Below, piece by piece: positions 12,101 to 21,799 of a stretch of DNA of 64,000 nucleotides (position 1 is the stretch's first letter; the number at the start of each line of letters is the position of its first letter). The DNA is from Sclerotinia nivalis (Eukaryota > Ascomycota > Leotiomycetes > Helotiales > Sclerotiniaceae), in the NCBI GenBank assembly GCA_029531795.1, contig JAPEIS010000003.1:1116001-1180000 (forward strand). Direction: 5' to 3'. The notes under the pieces were generated by a model that saw only the letters and a list, made by a program, of their open reading frames with translations, made no database searches and was not told where the DNA came from. A program made the position numbers and the translations under genes.

Positions 12101-13190
12101 CCTGAACCACATCTACCATTGGAAAAGCGCTCCAACTACTATTATATCCAATAGAGATCCGCAATTCATTTCCAATTTCTGAAACGAATTCACACGAATC
12201 CTAAACGTCAAATTAAAACTATCCACAGTCTACCATCCTCAAACAGATAAACAAACTGAAATCATAAATCAGTATCTGGATCAACAACTCCAACCCTATA
12301 TCAATTACTATCAAAACAATTGATCGAAACTCTTATATATAATGGATTACATACAACTCATTATACCCCACGAAAACTTAGGAATGTCCCCTTTCGAACT
12401 TCAAAACAAATATTCTCCAACCACTTCCTTCGATTGGGACAGACCCTCTTCCAACACCCTTTATACAGCTACAGAAAAGTTGAACTATACTAATACACAG
12501 GCTTTCTTCAAACATATATATAAAACTTGGAAAATAGCTAAGAATATCCTTTTTAAAGCCCAACAAAAGAAGATAAAGGATATCGATCGCCATCGACGAC
12601 CTATCAACTTCCAAATAAGAAACGAAGTATATATAATTACTAGAAACTTCACTACGGAAAGGCTTAGCCATAAGTTCGATCTGTAGATAGCCGAATCATA
12701 TTGTATACTCGAAAAAATCGGCCATTCGTATCGATTGGATCTTTCTGAAAGTATACAAGTCCATAAAGTCTTTTCCTTTGATAAACTATAAAAAGCTATA
12801 GAAAACCCAATTCCCGAACAATATATCGAACCTTCTCTATCTATTGTAGTAGTGGCAGATACGGAATTCGAAGTATAGTAAATCCTAGCATCGAAACTCC
12901 TCTACGGACAGGTCCGATACAAAGTAAAATGGGTAGGATACGACGACGACCCTGTATAGTATTATTGTTCCGACGTCATATACGCTTCGCATAAGATACA
13001 GGAGTTCCATGCTCAATATCCTGAAGCTATAAAACCTCCTAATCACCTTTCTGAATGAATAAAAGCCTGGAAGAATAATAACGATGACTACAACGAATTC
13101 GCAGATAGTAAACCTATGAATAGAGCTACAAAACAGAATTATTTGTCTGCTCTCCCTCTCTTCGAAACAGAGATTGCATCTAAATTATAA
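9112..13190 (+). pseudogene. Nested chromovirus pol: protease, RT, RNase H, integrase, chromodomain (nonsense-mutated)
   Basis: One phase runs from the gag stop to TAA 13188-13190, interrupted only by stop codons. Protease: 'VLADTGTFA' near 9250. Reverse transcriptase: 'LRFYIDFRRLN' (10325), 'FTKLDIRQVFH' and 'TAYLDNILIYS' (10625). RNase H: 'IMIKTDTSDG' (11060). Integrase: HHCC finger ending 'CTTCYNYH' (11880), then the DDE residues in 'TDISINF' (11960), 'SNRDPQF' (12155) and 'DKQTEII' (12250). A chromodomain-like module follows ('RYKVKWVGYDDDP', then 'EFHAQYPEA') near 12890-13030. Most stops are TAG or TGA at tryptophan positions. Confidence 0.8.
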
Positions 13191-13353
13191 TTTACTTCAA
13201 AAAATTATCTATTATTGTTTTTGCTTTTTCTGTTATTTGTTTGCTTTGATTTTTATCCCGTTTCTTCTCTTTCCTTATTATTATTCTATTCAATATACAA
13301 TAACTGTATTTCTATCAAATCGATTCAACTCACTGAAAAATATTTTTTTCATT

Positions 13354-14481
13354 ATGAATTTTCTAGGAAGTCTATTCAGTTCGCCTCGAAGAACTGCTGC
13401 GGTTTCGTCCTCAAACAATCCCACCAACGATCGCTCCTCTCCTTCCGTCTCTCCCTCTTTAAGGCTTGCTACCCTTCCTCTTGTAATAGAAAATGCTAAC
13501 CGCCCTTCTCCTGAACGAAACAAAAGCTTCCAAATAATCGCATCTCCGAACAGCAAAGAAATACATTTCTCCAACATCATCGACTTTATCAAAAATCATC
13601 CAGACATGTCTATCGCTGATACAGTACAAATGGTCGATATAGTCAAAATACAAGTTGTACAAGCTGATATCGATCTTAAAGATTTTGTCCATCGCCTCGA
13701 TGTATTTGAAAGAACGAGACAATTTTATAAACAATTGAGTATGACGAAAAAAGATACAAACGAAAAGCATACGAAATTCGTCGAAATGGCCGGTAGAGGT
13801 AAACGCGCGAAACTCGATATCAGACTCTCGCAGAAAAGACTAGCTATCTGTATTCAAAGCAAAGTATTAACTTTAAAGCTATTTATTGAAGTTCATTCAA
13901 AATAACAAACGAATACTATTCTTGTATTCAAACTCGCTTGTGTCGTAGTTACAGCGACCAGCGGTATTAATGTATACTGAGCTCTGAATATTACTATTAT
14001 CGAGTGTTTTCAGCAGTACAATCATGAAAATGGGAGCGGTGGAAATCGAATTCCGGAACCCGCTACGATTGATATGAAGTGTATGCAGGTACTCGTCAAT
14101 TCCAAAAATGATATCCTTTGTTTTTCTTGTACCCTTTCCTTTATGAAAAATAAAGGACTTACTATATTGCTTTATAGCCTTCTCGGAAAATACGAAGAAA
14201 GAGAAATTGGTACTACATCAGATCGATTCGACAATGAACCTCTTCGTCATCGCGATACCGCTACATTGGATATGGTATTCGATATACCGGGTCATACGCA
14301 TGAAACCAGGCAATCCACGAAAACCCCTTCAACTCCGATAAAAAAGGCCTTCGCAGAACCTATCGAAATCGAAAGCGACGACAACGATTCCATCCCCAAT
14401 ACGTTACAAAGGAAGAGAAAAGCTGTATTGGTAAAACAAAAACCTACTTCGCCGATACAAAAGGTTAGAAGAAAGATTTGA
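13354..14481 (+). pseudogene. Extra ORF (ORF3) between pol and the 3' LTR of the nested chromovirus
   Basis: A 375-codon frame starts at ATG 13354 (MNFLGSLFSSPRR) and ends with TGA at 14479-14481; it is interrupted by TAA 13903-13905 and TGA 13978-13980 but never shifts phase. The N-terminus is Ser/Pro-rich. The middle (13560-13860) is helical and charged (VQMVDIVKIQVVQADIDLKD), and the C-terminus is Lys/Arg-rich with possible nuclear signals (RKRKA, KVRRK). I see no integrase, envelope or enzyme motif. Position (after pol, 164 bp downstream, before the polypurine tract) and shared mutation pattern say it belongs to the element. The function is unknown. An alternative upstream start in the same phase exists at 13174. 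Confidence 0.6.
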
Positions 14482-14513
14482 AAGCAAACCTGTTTTCTTT
14501 GAGAGAGGGATAA

Positions 14514-14768
14514 TATAACGATCCTGTTATTCTATTATACTATAAATACCTTAGACCATTCTTTCGGCTTTTGGTCCCCTCCGAAAGAACCAAAATACCT
14601 CAGGTTATTATTTCATTTATTTCATCCTGTATTCGCTTAAAGCTTTGGTCCCCTCCGAAAGGACTATAAAAGACTCAACTCTATTATATTTGGTACGGTA
14701 GTTTGTTATTCTCTAGTATAGATTAATTGATTCATTCTATTATGCCTTGAATTAAGACCATCGTCACA
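14514..14768 (+). repeat. 3' LTR of the nested chromovirus
   Basis: 255 bp, aligning end to end with 7389-7643. It begins TATAACGAT (RIP-type version of TGTGACGAT) and ends ATCGTCACA. A purine tract, GAGAGAGGGATAA, immediately precedes it and is the likely polypurine tract. Most differences from the 5' LTR are G-to-A in this copy. Confidence 0.85.
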
Positions 14769-17700
14769 ATGAAGAAGAAGATTGCTGGAGTGTTTCTTTA
14801 TTTGGTCAATTAAATCGCTTAATTGATCAAATTGATCAAATTGACCAAATTGATCAAATTGATTAAATTGATCAAATTGACTAAAACAATCAAACGGGTC
14901 AAAACAGGCAATTAAACGCTACAGGATACAACGGACAGATCAATCTGATGGTTATGATCAATGGGCATCGGCTCAAAGCTATGATAGATTTTGAAGCAAC
15001 CGGAAATTTTATTGTACAAGAAGCTATATAAGAAACTGGTATAAGGTTCCAAACGAAGAAATATTTATATATGTTGCAATTAGTAGATGAACAACTAATT
15101 GATATTGAAAATGGGATAATACGAATGGAGATTAAGCTAATAGAAATGTAGATAAATGAATATTACGAGTTCATACAGTTTGATGTGGTTTTATTGAGGA
15201 ATCATCAGGTCATATTGGATATGCTATGGTTGATACAATACAACTTCAATATTAATTGGAATTGAGGAACTTTGATACTCGATCAATGCGATTGTGATTA
15301 TTGAGATATATATAAGTTTGCAAGACTGAATATATGTTTTAGGGAGTTGAAAGCGAACAATTTCATTGATGCAAGATATCAAGCCCAGGATCCTTCATTG
15401 ATGAATATACCAATGGAGTACAGGAAATATGCAAAACTTTTCGAAGAAAGAAAAGGTTACAAAGCTTTATCAGAATATAAATCGTGGGATTACGAAATAG
15501 TATTAACGAAAGGGAAGATATTTTCATTTGGGCCTATTTATCAAATGTCGGAAGGAGACTTGAGGATGCTCAAGGAATATATTGATGATAATTTAAAGAA
15601 AGGATGGATTAGAGAATCTACTTTATAAATAGTTAATCTTGTATTATATATATTTAAAAAGGATAGAATTAAGAGATTATATATAGATTATTGTAAATTC
15701 AATGATATAATAATCAAGGATCGATATCCATTTTCATTAGCTATAGAATTGAAAGATCGATTAAAGAAAGCTAAGATCTTCTTCAAGTTTGATTTACGAA
15801 ATGGTTTCCATTTAATCAGAATAAAGAAAAATGAAGAATGGAAAATAGTATTCAGAATTCGATACAGATTATACAAGTATTAGGTTATACTATTTGGATT
15901 AATCAATGTATTAACAATATATATATATTTGATAAACAATATATTAAGAAAGTATTTCGATATTTGTTGTATTTGTTATTTGAATAATATATTGATCTAT
16001 TCAGAGATTCTGGAATAATATATTCAAGATATCAATAATATTTTAGTATACTTGAAAGAAGTAGATCTTTAATGTAAGTTTAGCAAATGTGTATTCTATA
16101 TTACGGAAATAGAGTTTTTAAGTTATACAATCTTTTCAGAAGGATTTAAGATGAATTTAGACAAATTATAAGCTATTCAAGAATGGAGTTAGTTTACGAA
16201 TGTTAAAGAAATATAATCTTTTTTAAGATTTGTCAATTTCTATTATAGGTTTATTAAAGATTATTTGAAAATAGCAATTTCGATGTTCGAAATAATCAAG
16301 AAGAATCAAGAAGAGTTTCAATAGATAGAAAAAGTATAGAAAGCTTTTGAATTATTTAAGTAAGCTTTTATAAAAGAATCAATACTTTTATCATTCAATC
16401 CGGAATTATCAATTGAAGTTGAAACCGATTCTTCGGACTACACTTTGGGGACAGTATTAAACCAATCAGAAATAAATAAGAAATAGCAATTAATAGTTTA
16501 CTATTCCTGTAAACTATCATTAGTAGAACTAAATTATAAGATTTACAACAAAGAGTTACTAATTATAATTGAAGCATTTAAGAAATGGAAAGTCTATTTG
16601 AAAGGATCGAAATATACAATACAGGTATATATCGATCATAAGAATTTAATTTACTTCATTACAACAAAAGAATTAAATAAATAGTAGATTAGATGATCCG
16701 AAACTATAGTTGTTTATAATTTTCGCATTTTATATATCAAAGGAATAGAAAACGCTAAAGCCAATACTCTCAACAAAAAACCGGAATATTTACAAAATAA
16801 AGTATACAAAATATATACGATTTTAAAAGAAAAAGATAGTGCATTAATATACAATAAACTATAATTCGTTGTTTCTTCCAGAATTGATTATAATACAATT
16901 AAGGAGTAATTGAAAGCAGAATATAAACAAGATATTACTACAAAACGGATCCTCGAGAATACAAACAATCTGGAAAAGAGATTTAATATCGACAAAAGGT
17001 TCATATATTTCTACAACAAATTATATATACCTTTCAAACTAATTAAAGAATATATTCAAAAACAACATAAACTTTCAGCTCATAAACATTAAGAAATAAC
17101 TAAAACCTTTGCCAAAATCAAGAAAGAAATTTACTTTCCAAAAATGAGGATTACAGTTGAGAAAGTAATTAGAAATTGCAACATTTGTATACAGAAAAAA
17201 ACTACTAGATATACTCTATATAGTCAACTCAAAATCCCTGAATTACTTATTCAATTATGGAAATCCATCGTATAGAATTTCGTAGTAAAACTATCTATAT
17301 TCAAAAAACCAATTACATTAAAAGAATACAATTCCATTCTAATAATAACAAATAGATTAACGAAATTCATCTATATAATATTATTCTGTAAGAAATGGAT
17401 ATATCACGGTAAGGGAAAAGGTATGTGTAGGTTTGATCTATTGTTGTACTACGAGGAGGAGAAGAAGGTCAAGGAGGTGACCTGACTATATAGAAGTGAG
17501 TGTATGCATGTGTGCCTAAGGCACACATGATCACGTGCAGGTGAAGGGAGATGAACCCGTAACAGGATAACAGATAATCTAGCTTATGTATTCCTACGAA
17601 ATATAATCAGTATTCATAGTATACCAAAGGAAATAATTTCAGATAGAGATAAACTTTTCATATCAAAATTCTGGATTACTCTTATAGCATTGCTTAAAGT

Positions 17701-18545
17701 CAAATACAAACTATCTATTGTGTTTCACCTTCAAACAGATAACCAAATAGAACGTTTAAATCAAATAATGGAAGTTTATCTACATTGCTATATCAACTAT
17801 AAACAAGACGATTGAGTTGAACTACTACCTTTAACTCAATTCGTATACAATACATCGAAGATAGAAACAACAAAGGTAACACCAGTATATGCTAACTATA
17901 GATATACTCTATTAGCCTACTGTTCATCACTCTTACAGACAGCGAATGCCAACAAAGCTATAAAAGATATATCGGAAATCAAGGAACTATATAAACAGTT
18001 CTTATTGGATCTGCAATTCATAGTCTTGAGAATAGCTGTATATTACAACAAATCATAGAGTATAGGATCTACTTTTAAAGAGAAGAATAAAGTTTATTTG
18101 ATTTGAAGAAATATTCAAATACAATGATCAAGCGATAAACTAGATCACAAAAAACTAGGGTTATTCGAAATCGAAAAAATGGTAGAACCTATTAATTTCA
18201 GATTGAAGCTATCAAATACTATGAATATCTATCCAGTATTCCATATATCCTTACTCGAACTAACGCCACCAAAAGCGTCGAACACATCAGAAACCATAAT
18301 CGAATCTATCAATCCGAATACCAAATACGATGTCGAAACGATACTAGATTGCAAATACATCAGAAATATAATAAAGTATTTAATCAAATGATTCGATTAC
18401 TTACATTCAGAAAACACTTAGGAACCCAGGAAGAATCTCAATTGCTCTGAAAAGCTGTAGGCGTTCTATCAACGATATCCGGATCTCCTTAGAAAGGATC
18501 CAAAGGACTCAAGAAAGAAGAAGGATCGAAGTTATTCAGTATATT
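14769..18545 (+). pseudogene. Outer chromovirus protease-RT-RNase H-integrase-chromodomain, copy 2
   Basis: Starts inside the IDQ repeat upstream of the protease, equivalent to about 5410 in copy 1, and is colinear with copy 1 to about 16765. It continues past the copy 1 breakpoint through integrase (finger 'HKLSAHKH', later 'CNICIQKK'; 'ISDRDKLF'; 'TDNQIERLNQ'). A canonical chromodomain follows ('YDVETILDCKYI', 'SENT.EP', 'FYQRYPDLLRK') near 18325-18500. It is far more transition-mutated than copy 1: the first integrase aspartate appears as Asn and the RT palm reads NN. The phase is constant apart from a 168-bp insertion (163-bp element plus 5-bp duplication), itself a multiple of three. Confidence 0.8.
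17402..17564 (+). mobile_element. 163-bp solo-LTR/TRIM-like insertion in the integrase
   Basis: The insert starts TATCACGG and ends CCGTAACA (imperfect inverted termini) and is flanked by identical GGATA five-mers at 17397-17401 and 17565-17569. Removing insert plus one five-mer rejoins the integrase frame as ...KKWI-TDNLAYVF. It is visibly GC-richer than the host element and shows no RIP-like decay. A perfect 10-bp hairpin with a 3-nt loop lies at 17507-17529. It has no coding capacity. Confidence 0.8.
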
Positions 18546-19089
18546 CGAATTAGCTTCGGTAAATATTGATAAACCAGGATTCAATTATTCCTTCTCTTTC
18601 TTTATATACTTTCTTTTCAAAATTTCTTTCTTTTCTAAAGTATTTAATTCATTCATTGTAAAAAGATTATATCGAACTATTTCGGAAACCCGATTCCGAA
18701 GAAAACATTATTGTTTATCGAAACGAAGCAATTTCGATAAAGTCTTTTCACATTCGCGATTCAGGTGTTCCTGTTTACAGATAATACTCATTATATCGTT
18801 GGCAGAAGAATCCGAAATGTTATACTTCTAATTCCAACGAGTACATTCATTACAACAAACAGAATTTTCTTTAACAATAATACAATGATGCAAATACTTT
18901 TCGCAATAAGTATAAGAAGGTATAACGAAATCTTCAGATTCAATCAATAAAGAAAGCTTAATTCGTTCTTTATATTTCTTTAATTGCAAAGATGATATAA
19001 TGAAGAAAAGAAAGATAGTTATACCTTTCTTAAAGAATATAGCTTTGTTTTATAAGCTTGAGATAAGCTTTAATTTAAATGGGGGATAG

Positions 19090-19569
19090 TATTACGATCA
19101 CGGATTTTACAATAATCGATCGTATAAATACATATTATGATTTGATCGAATTAGTATGAGATTAAGGTGGTTATAGGAACAAATGAGTACAGGCTATGTT
19201 AGTAATCAAAAGATCATATAATGGACCCTGTATATTATATATACAAAGGAAAGGTTCAATAATATTCTAGATCCAACAATATGTTAAATCCAACAATATT
19301 CTAGGTCCAACAGTACTGTAAATCCAGGACCTCTCGTGATCCTAAAGGCTCCAGAGTACGAAGGTCTATATAAGCAGAATGGATTCCTTTATTTGTAGAG
19401 CTTCGTACTCAAGAATAATCATTAGTTTAAATACTATAGTTACCATATAATACAATCGTTATATCTTCATTTTCACCAAACCCCTATTTGATCTTTAGTA
19501 GAAACCACCACGGCCTTTCTATAAGCCCCTTGATCTTCTTAGTGATAAAAGAATTGTAGCGGCGTAACA
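19090..19569 (+). repeat. 3' LTR of the outer chromovirus family
   Basis: 480 bp, from TATTACGATC (TGTTACGATC before a G-to-A change) to GCGTAACA, giving inverted ends TGTTACG...CGTAACA. It is preceded by AAATGGGGGATAG, a good polypurine tract. It contains a TATA-like 'GGTCTATATAAGCAG' and a central array of four CCAACA-containing units of about 20 bp (19255-19330) that is absent from the 5' LTR. Confidence 0.85.
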
Positions 19570-19849
19570 GTTCTATAGAAAGCTTATATATAAGATTATA
19601 CGGCGAACAGGATGCTGACTCAGCAACTTCCAATATCTCCTCATTGTTGAAGTCCTCAAAAATGAAGCTATTCCCATTTTCTATATGCTCAAAATCATAA
19701 ATCCTGTTTAGGCCTTATTAAAAACTATAATATCTAATCTCCTATGAAGTTCAATATTTATAGAAAAAAGTGCCTCTGATGTATCAATCCTTTAAAATCC
19801 TTTGAAGAATAATGATTAGCCAGATATTCAATCTCTTTATTCTTTGAAA

Positions 19850-20042
19850 GAATAGAAAACAATATGAAGAATGTTAAAGTGATTAGTCAGGTATTCAACC
19901 TCTTTACTCTTGTGGTAGAAAACAATATGAAGAATGGTAATCAATTAGGTATTCAATTTCTTTACTTTTGTAGTAGAAAACAACATGAAGAATGGTAATC
20001 AACCAGGTATTCAACCTCTTTACTTTTGTGGTAGAAAACAAC
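19850..20042. repeat. Imperfect tandem repeat, about 60-bp unit, three to four copies
   Basis: Units of the type GTAGAAAACAA.ATGAAGAATGGTAATCA..AGGTATTCAA.CTCTTTACTTTTGTG follow each other with 58-63 bp spacing. The array overlaps the 3' end of the minus-strand relic frame at 19962-20345. Confidence 0.75.
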
Positions 20043-20345
20043 TATATCCTTATTGATATTCGCCTTTCTGGGAGCCTTCGATGCTATCTGAGAAGTTAGC
20101 TTTAGGGCTAGGGCTCTTATTTCTTCTTCGGAGCTCGATTCGGATGAGGAAATATCTGATTCGTTCTTCGGTTTCTTCGATTTCTTCGTAGATTTCTTTA
20201 TGGATTTCGACTTCAATTTCTTCTATATATTAGGCAAATCAACAGTGTTAGTAAATTCTATTAAGTTGAATAAATGATACTGTCCTATTTAGAATGGTAA
20301 ATGTTTTTCTTCTTTGGAATGAAAATCAAAATAATTATTTTATAA
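19962..20345 (-). pseudogene. Relic of a Lys/Ser/Glu-rich protein frame
   Basis: A minus-strand frame is followable from about 20345 (DFHSKEEKHLPF) to a stop at 19962 and is interrupted by two stops. The middle is strongly biased: KSKSIKKSTKKSKKPKN, then an SSSESSSEEE acidic run. The C-terminal end is encoded by the tandem repeat unit. It resembles disordered parts of retroelement gag or chromatin proteins, but no domain is recognisable. It lies beside LTR remnants, so transposon origin is plausible. Confidence 0.35.
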
Positions 20346-20516
20346 TAATGATGGATAATGTAATCGTATCAGTAGAAGTGCAATGCGGGCCTTATAATCT
20401 GTTGGAATACGAAATGTAGAGTTGCAAGTATGTGTAGTTATTATTGTAGTGTAGGTTCTATGGAAAACTTATGAGGTTATACAGCGAACAGGATGCTGAC
20501 TCAGCAACTTCCAACA

Positions 20517-21672
20517 AATATATATCTTTTATTGAAAAACTTCTCTTTTCGATTCATAATCCTTTAGAATCTTTACGAATAAGACTTTTAGACCAGATCC
20601 CTCCTTGCTTTCCGCCCGTGTTCGGGAACTCCCACGGGGTTGGTGGGACGATGTAGACATTGGCACGAAGAGGTATGGCTACCTTTAAATGGTGGTGGAG
20701 AAAGATTAGGGAAAAATTGTCCTGGGTTTGCAACAGTTGTAAATAGATTCAGTGCAGCGAACAGAAAGGTTTAGACGAGCTTACCCGAATATCAGGACCT
20801 TAAGTAGCTTTATAGTAAAAGTCGTCAGCGTAGAGCCGAATGTAGGCAGTCTAAAGTTCTGTGTCTCCCTTGATCGTCCAACAATCCAAACACTTGAATT
20901 AGTGATCATGGCTTACTAAAGATGACGAAGTTAAGCAAGAATGGGACCCGGACACAAGTGTAGTAATCATTCCGAGAAATATATTACCGAGTATAAAGTT
21001 AGCTCTCTTAAGCCTCGGGAGGACTAGATTTATCGGGTGTGATTACTGATGAGAACTCAAATCATATATAGATGGGGAGCGATTTGTAGGGAACAGAGTT
21101 TAGTCTAATGACTTTTGTGTGGGCAGAGTTAAGGTTGTTAGAAAGGCGGTGACATACTTTCCCACCCCCCACCCGCACCTCCGTACAAATGATCATAGTT
21201 GTTGATTTGTAATACTCGACGTGGCCGGCTCGGTCCGCTATCTAGCTAGAATGAAATCTAGCATGGCAATGTCTCACCAGACGATGGATACTGCGGGGTT
21301 ATTGTTATCAAGGAAAGTAATCAGTAATCAATCAGAAGTGAAGCAGTACTTGTTGGCTGTATCCTTGTAGGTTATTGAAGCCAAGTAATTTCTTCGGCAG
21401 AGCGATCAGTACTATTCCGGTGGCCCACCATGGCACAAACGGCCCTCGCCCGGGGGCCTCACGTCTTACGAGCCTACCGCCCTTAGTCTGTGTTTTTAGC
21501 GACCCCACCCCACCAAAATCGAGTCTCCGACCCTCGCTCACAGGCTTCAAACTTCTAAAATTCTCACAATTATTTAAAGATTATCAAATAACGCTTAAGT
21601 TAATACTTTTTGTTTTAAATTTCGTGTGTATTGATTTTAAGTAATAAAGATAATTTCTTTTAACTAGCTTTT
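20517..21672. other. Non-coding transition between transposon island and genic sequence
   Basis: No supportable gene. Composition switches sharply. A GC-richer stretch with C-tracts occurs at 21150-21235, and another at 21410-21540. These are followed by AT-rich sequence (21550-21670) that abuts the truncated dehydrogenase gene. Open frames here are short and on both strands, without recognisable domains. Confidence 0.5.
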
Positions 21673-21795
21673 TCAAAATGTAACCTTCATGAGGACTTGA
21701 TCTGGTCCAGGCTTGGGCACTGGACGGTCGGTGACGAGTTGGAGAGGCTTTCCAATCTCAGTGACAACAAGAGCCTTTTGGATTTGAGGAGCCAT
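21673..21795 (-). pseudogene. 5' stump of a zinc-type alcohol dehydrogenase/quinone oxidoreductase (MDR family)
   Basis: Minus-strand ATG at 21795-21793 gives a 40-residue peptide (MAPQIQKALVVTEIGKP...PKPGPDQVLMKVT) ending at TGA 21675-21673. This is the typical N-terminal strand region of fungal medium-chain dehydrogenases ('KALVV..IG.PL.LV..P.P.PGPDQVL.KV'), which are normally about 340-370 residues long. Coding similarity stops after KVT, where the AT-rich border sequence starts. I see no splice donor or downstream exon that would rescue it. The gene was probably cut by a rearrangement or insertion at the transposon border. Confidence 0.6.
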
Positions 21796-21799
21796 GTTT

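Larger units (their letters stand above)
7389..14768 (+). mobile_element. Nested Ty3/Gypsy chromovirus, 7.4 kb, with 255-bp LTRs
   Basis: Two 255-bp LTRs bound a gag-pol-ORF3 interior. The termini are TGTGACGAT...ATCGTCACA once RIP-like TG/TA and CA/TA changes are allowed for; the left LTR keeps the start and the right LTR keeps the end. Flanking five-mers differ (GTAGA left, ATGAA right), and the two flanks map to different places in the outer pol gene, so the element lacks a target-site duplication. Gag, protease, RT, RNase H, integrase and a C-terminal chromodomain are recognisable. All carry nonsense mutations, so the element is dead. Confidence 0.85.
3420..19569 (+). mobile_element. Composite Ty3/Gypsy chromovirus block (two copies of one family joined through a nested element)
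   Basis: LTR-like sequences bound the block (about 3420-3841 and 19090-19569), and it begins with gag and ends with integrase plus chromodomain. It is not a simple 16 kb element. The pol segment 5410-7388 occurs again at 14769-16770, with the nested chromovirus 7389-14768 between the two copies. Left-hand coding frames (3894, 5271, 5841, 6534, 6894) share one phase. Right-hand frames (15347, 16910, 18179) also share one phase, so only substitutions separate them. I read this as the 5' part of one insertion and the 3' part of another, joined by recombination. Confidence 0.75.
19570..20516. repeat. Direct repeat of about 62 bp flanking 0.8 kb (19570-19634 and 20455-20516)
   Basis: The sequence immediately after the 3' LTR (GTTCTAT.GAAA.CTTA...GCGAACAGGATGCTGACTCAGCAACTTCCAA) recurs at 20455-20516, where it follows TTATTGTAGTGTAG instead of an LTR. 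The homology begins exactly at the LTR edge, so the second copy probably preserves the uninterrupted target sequence. Confidence 0.7.

Noticed and set aside
18765..18950. 61-codon frame between chromodomain and 3' LTR, considered as an extra ORF of the outer element
   Set aside because: Short, hydrophobic and AT-biased, with no counterpart that can be tested in the window.
20905..21010. Stretch with GAAGTTAAGC and a later CTTAAGCC reminiscent of 5S rRNA
   Set aside because: The order and spacing of 5S box A/IE/C elements and the closing helix are missing; only short matches to 5S-like words.
21332..21644. Overlapping plus and minus frames in the GC-rich patch at 21.4 kb
   Set aside because: Both strands are open only because GC-rich sequence lacks stops; no recognisable motif.
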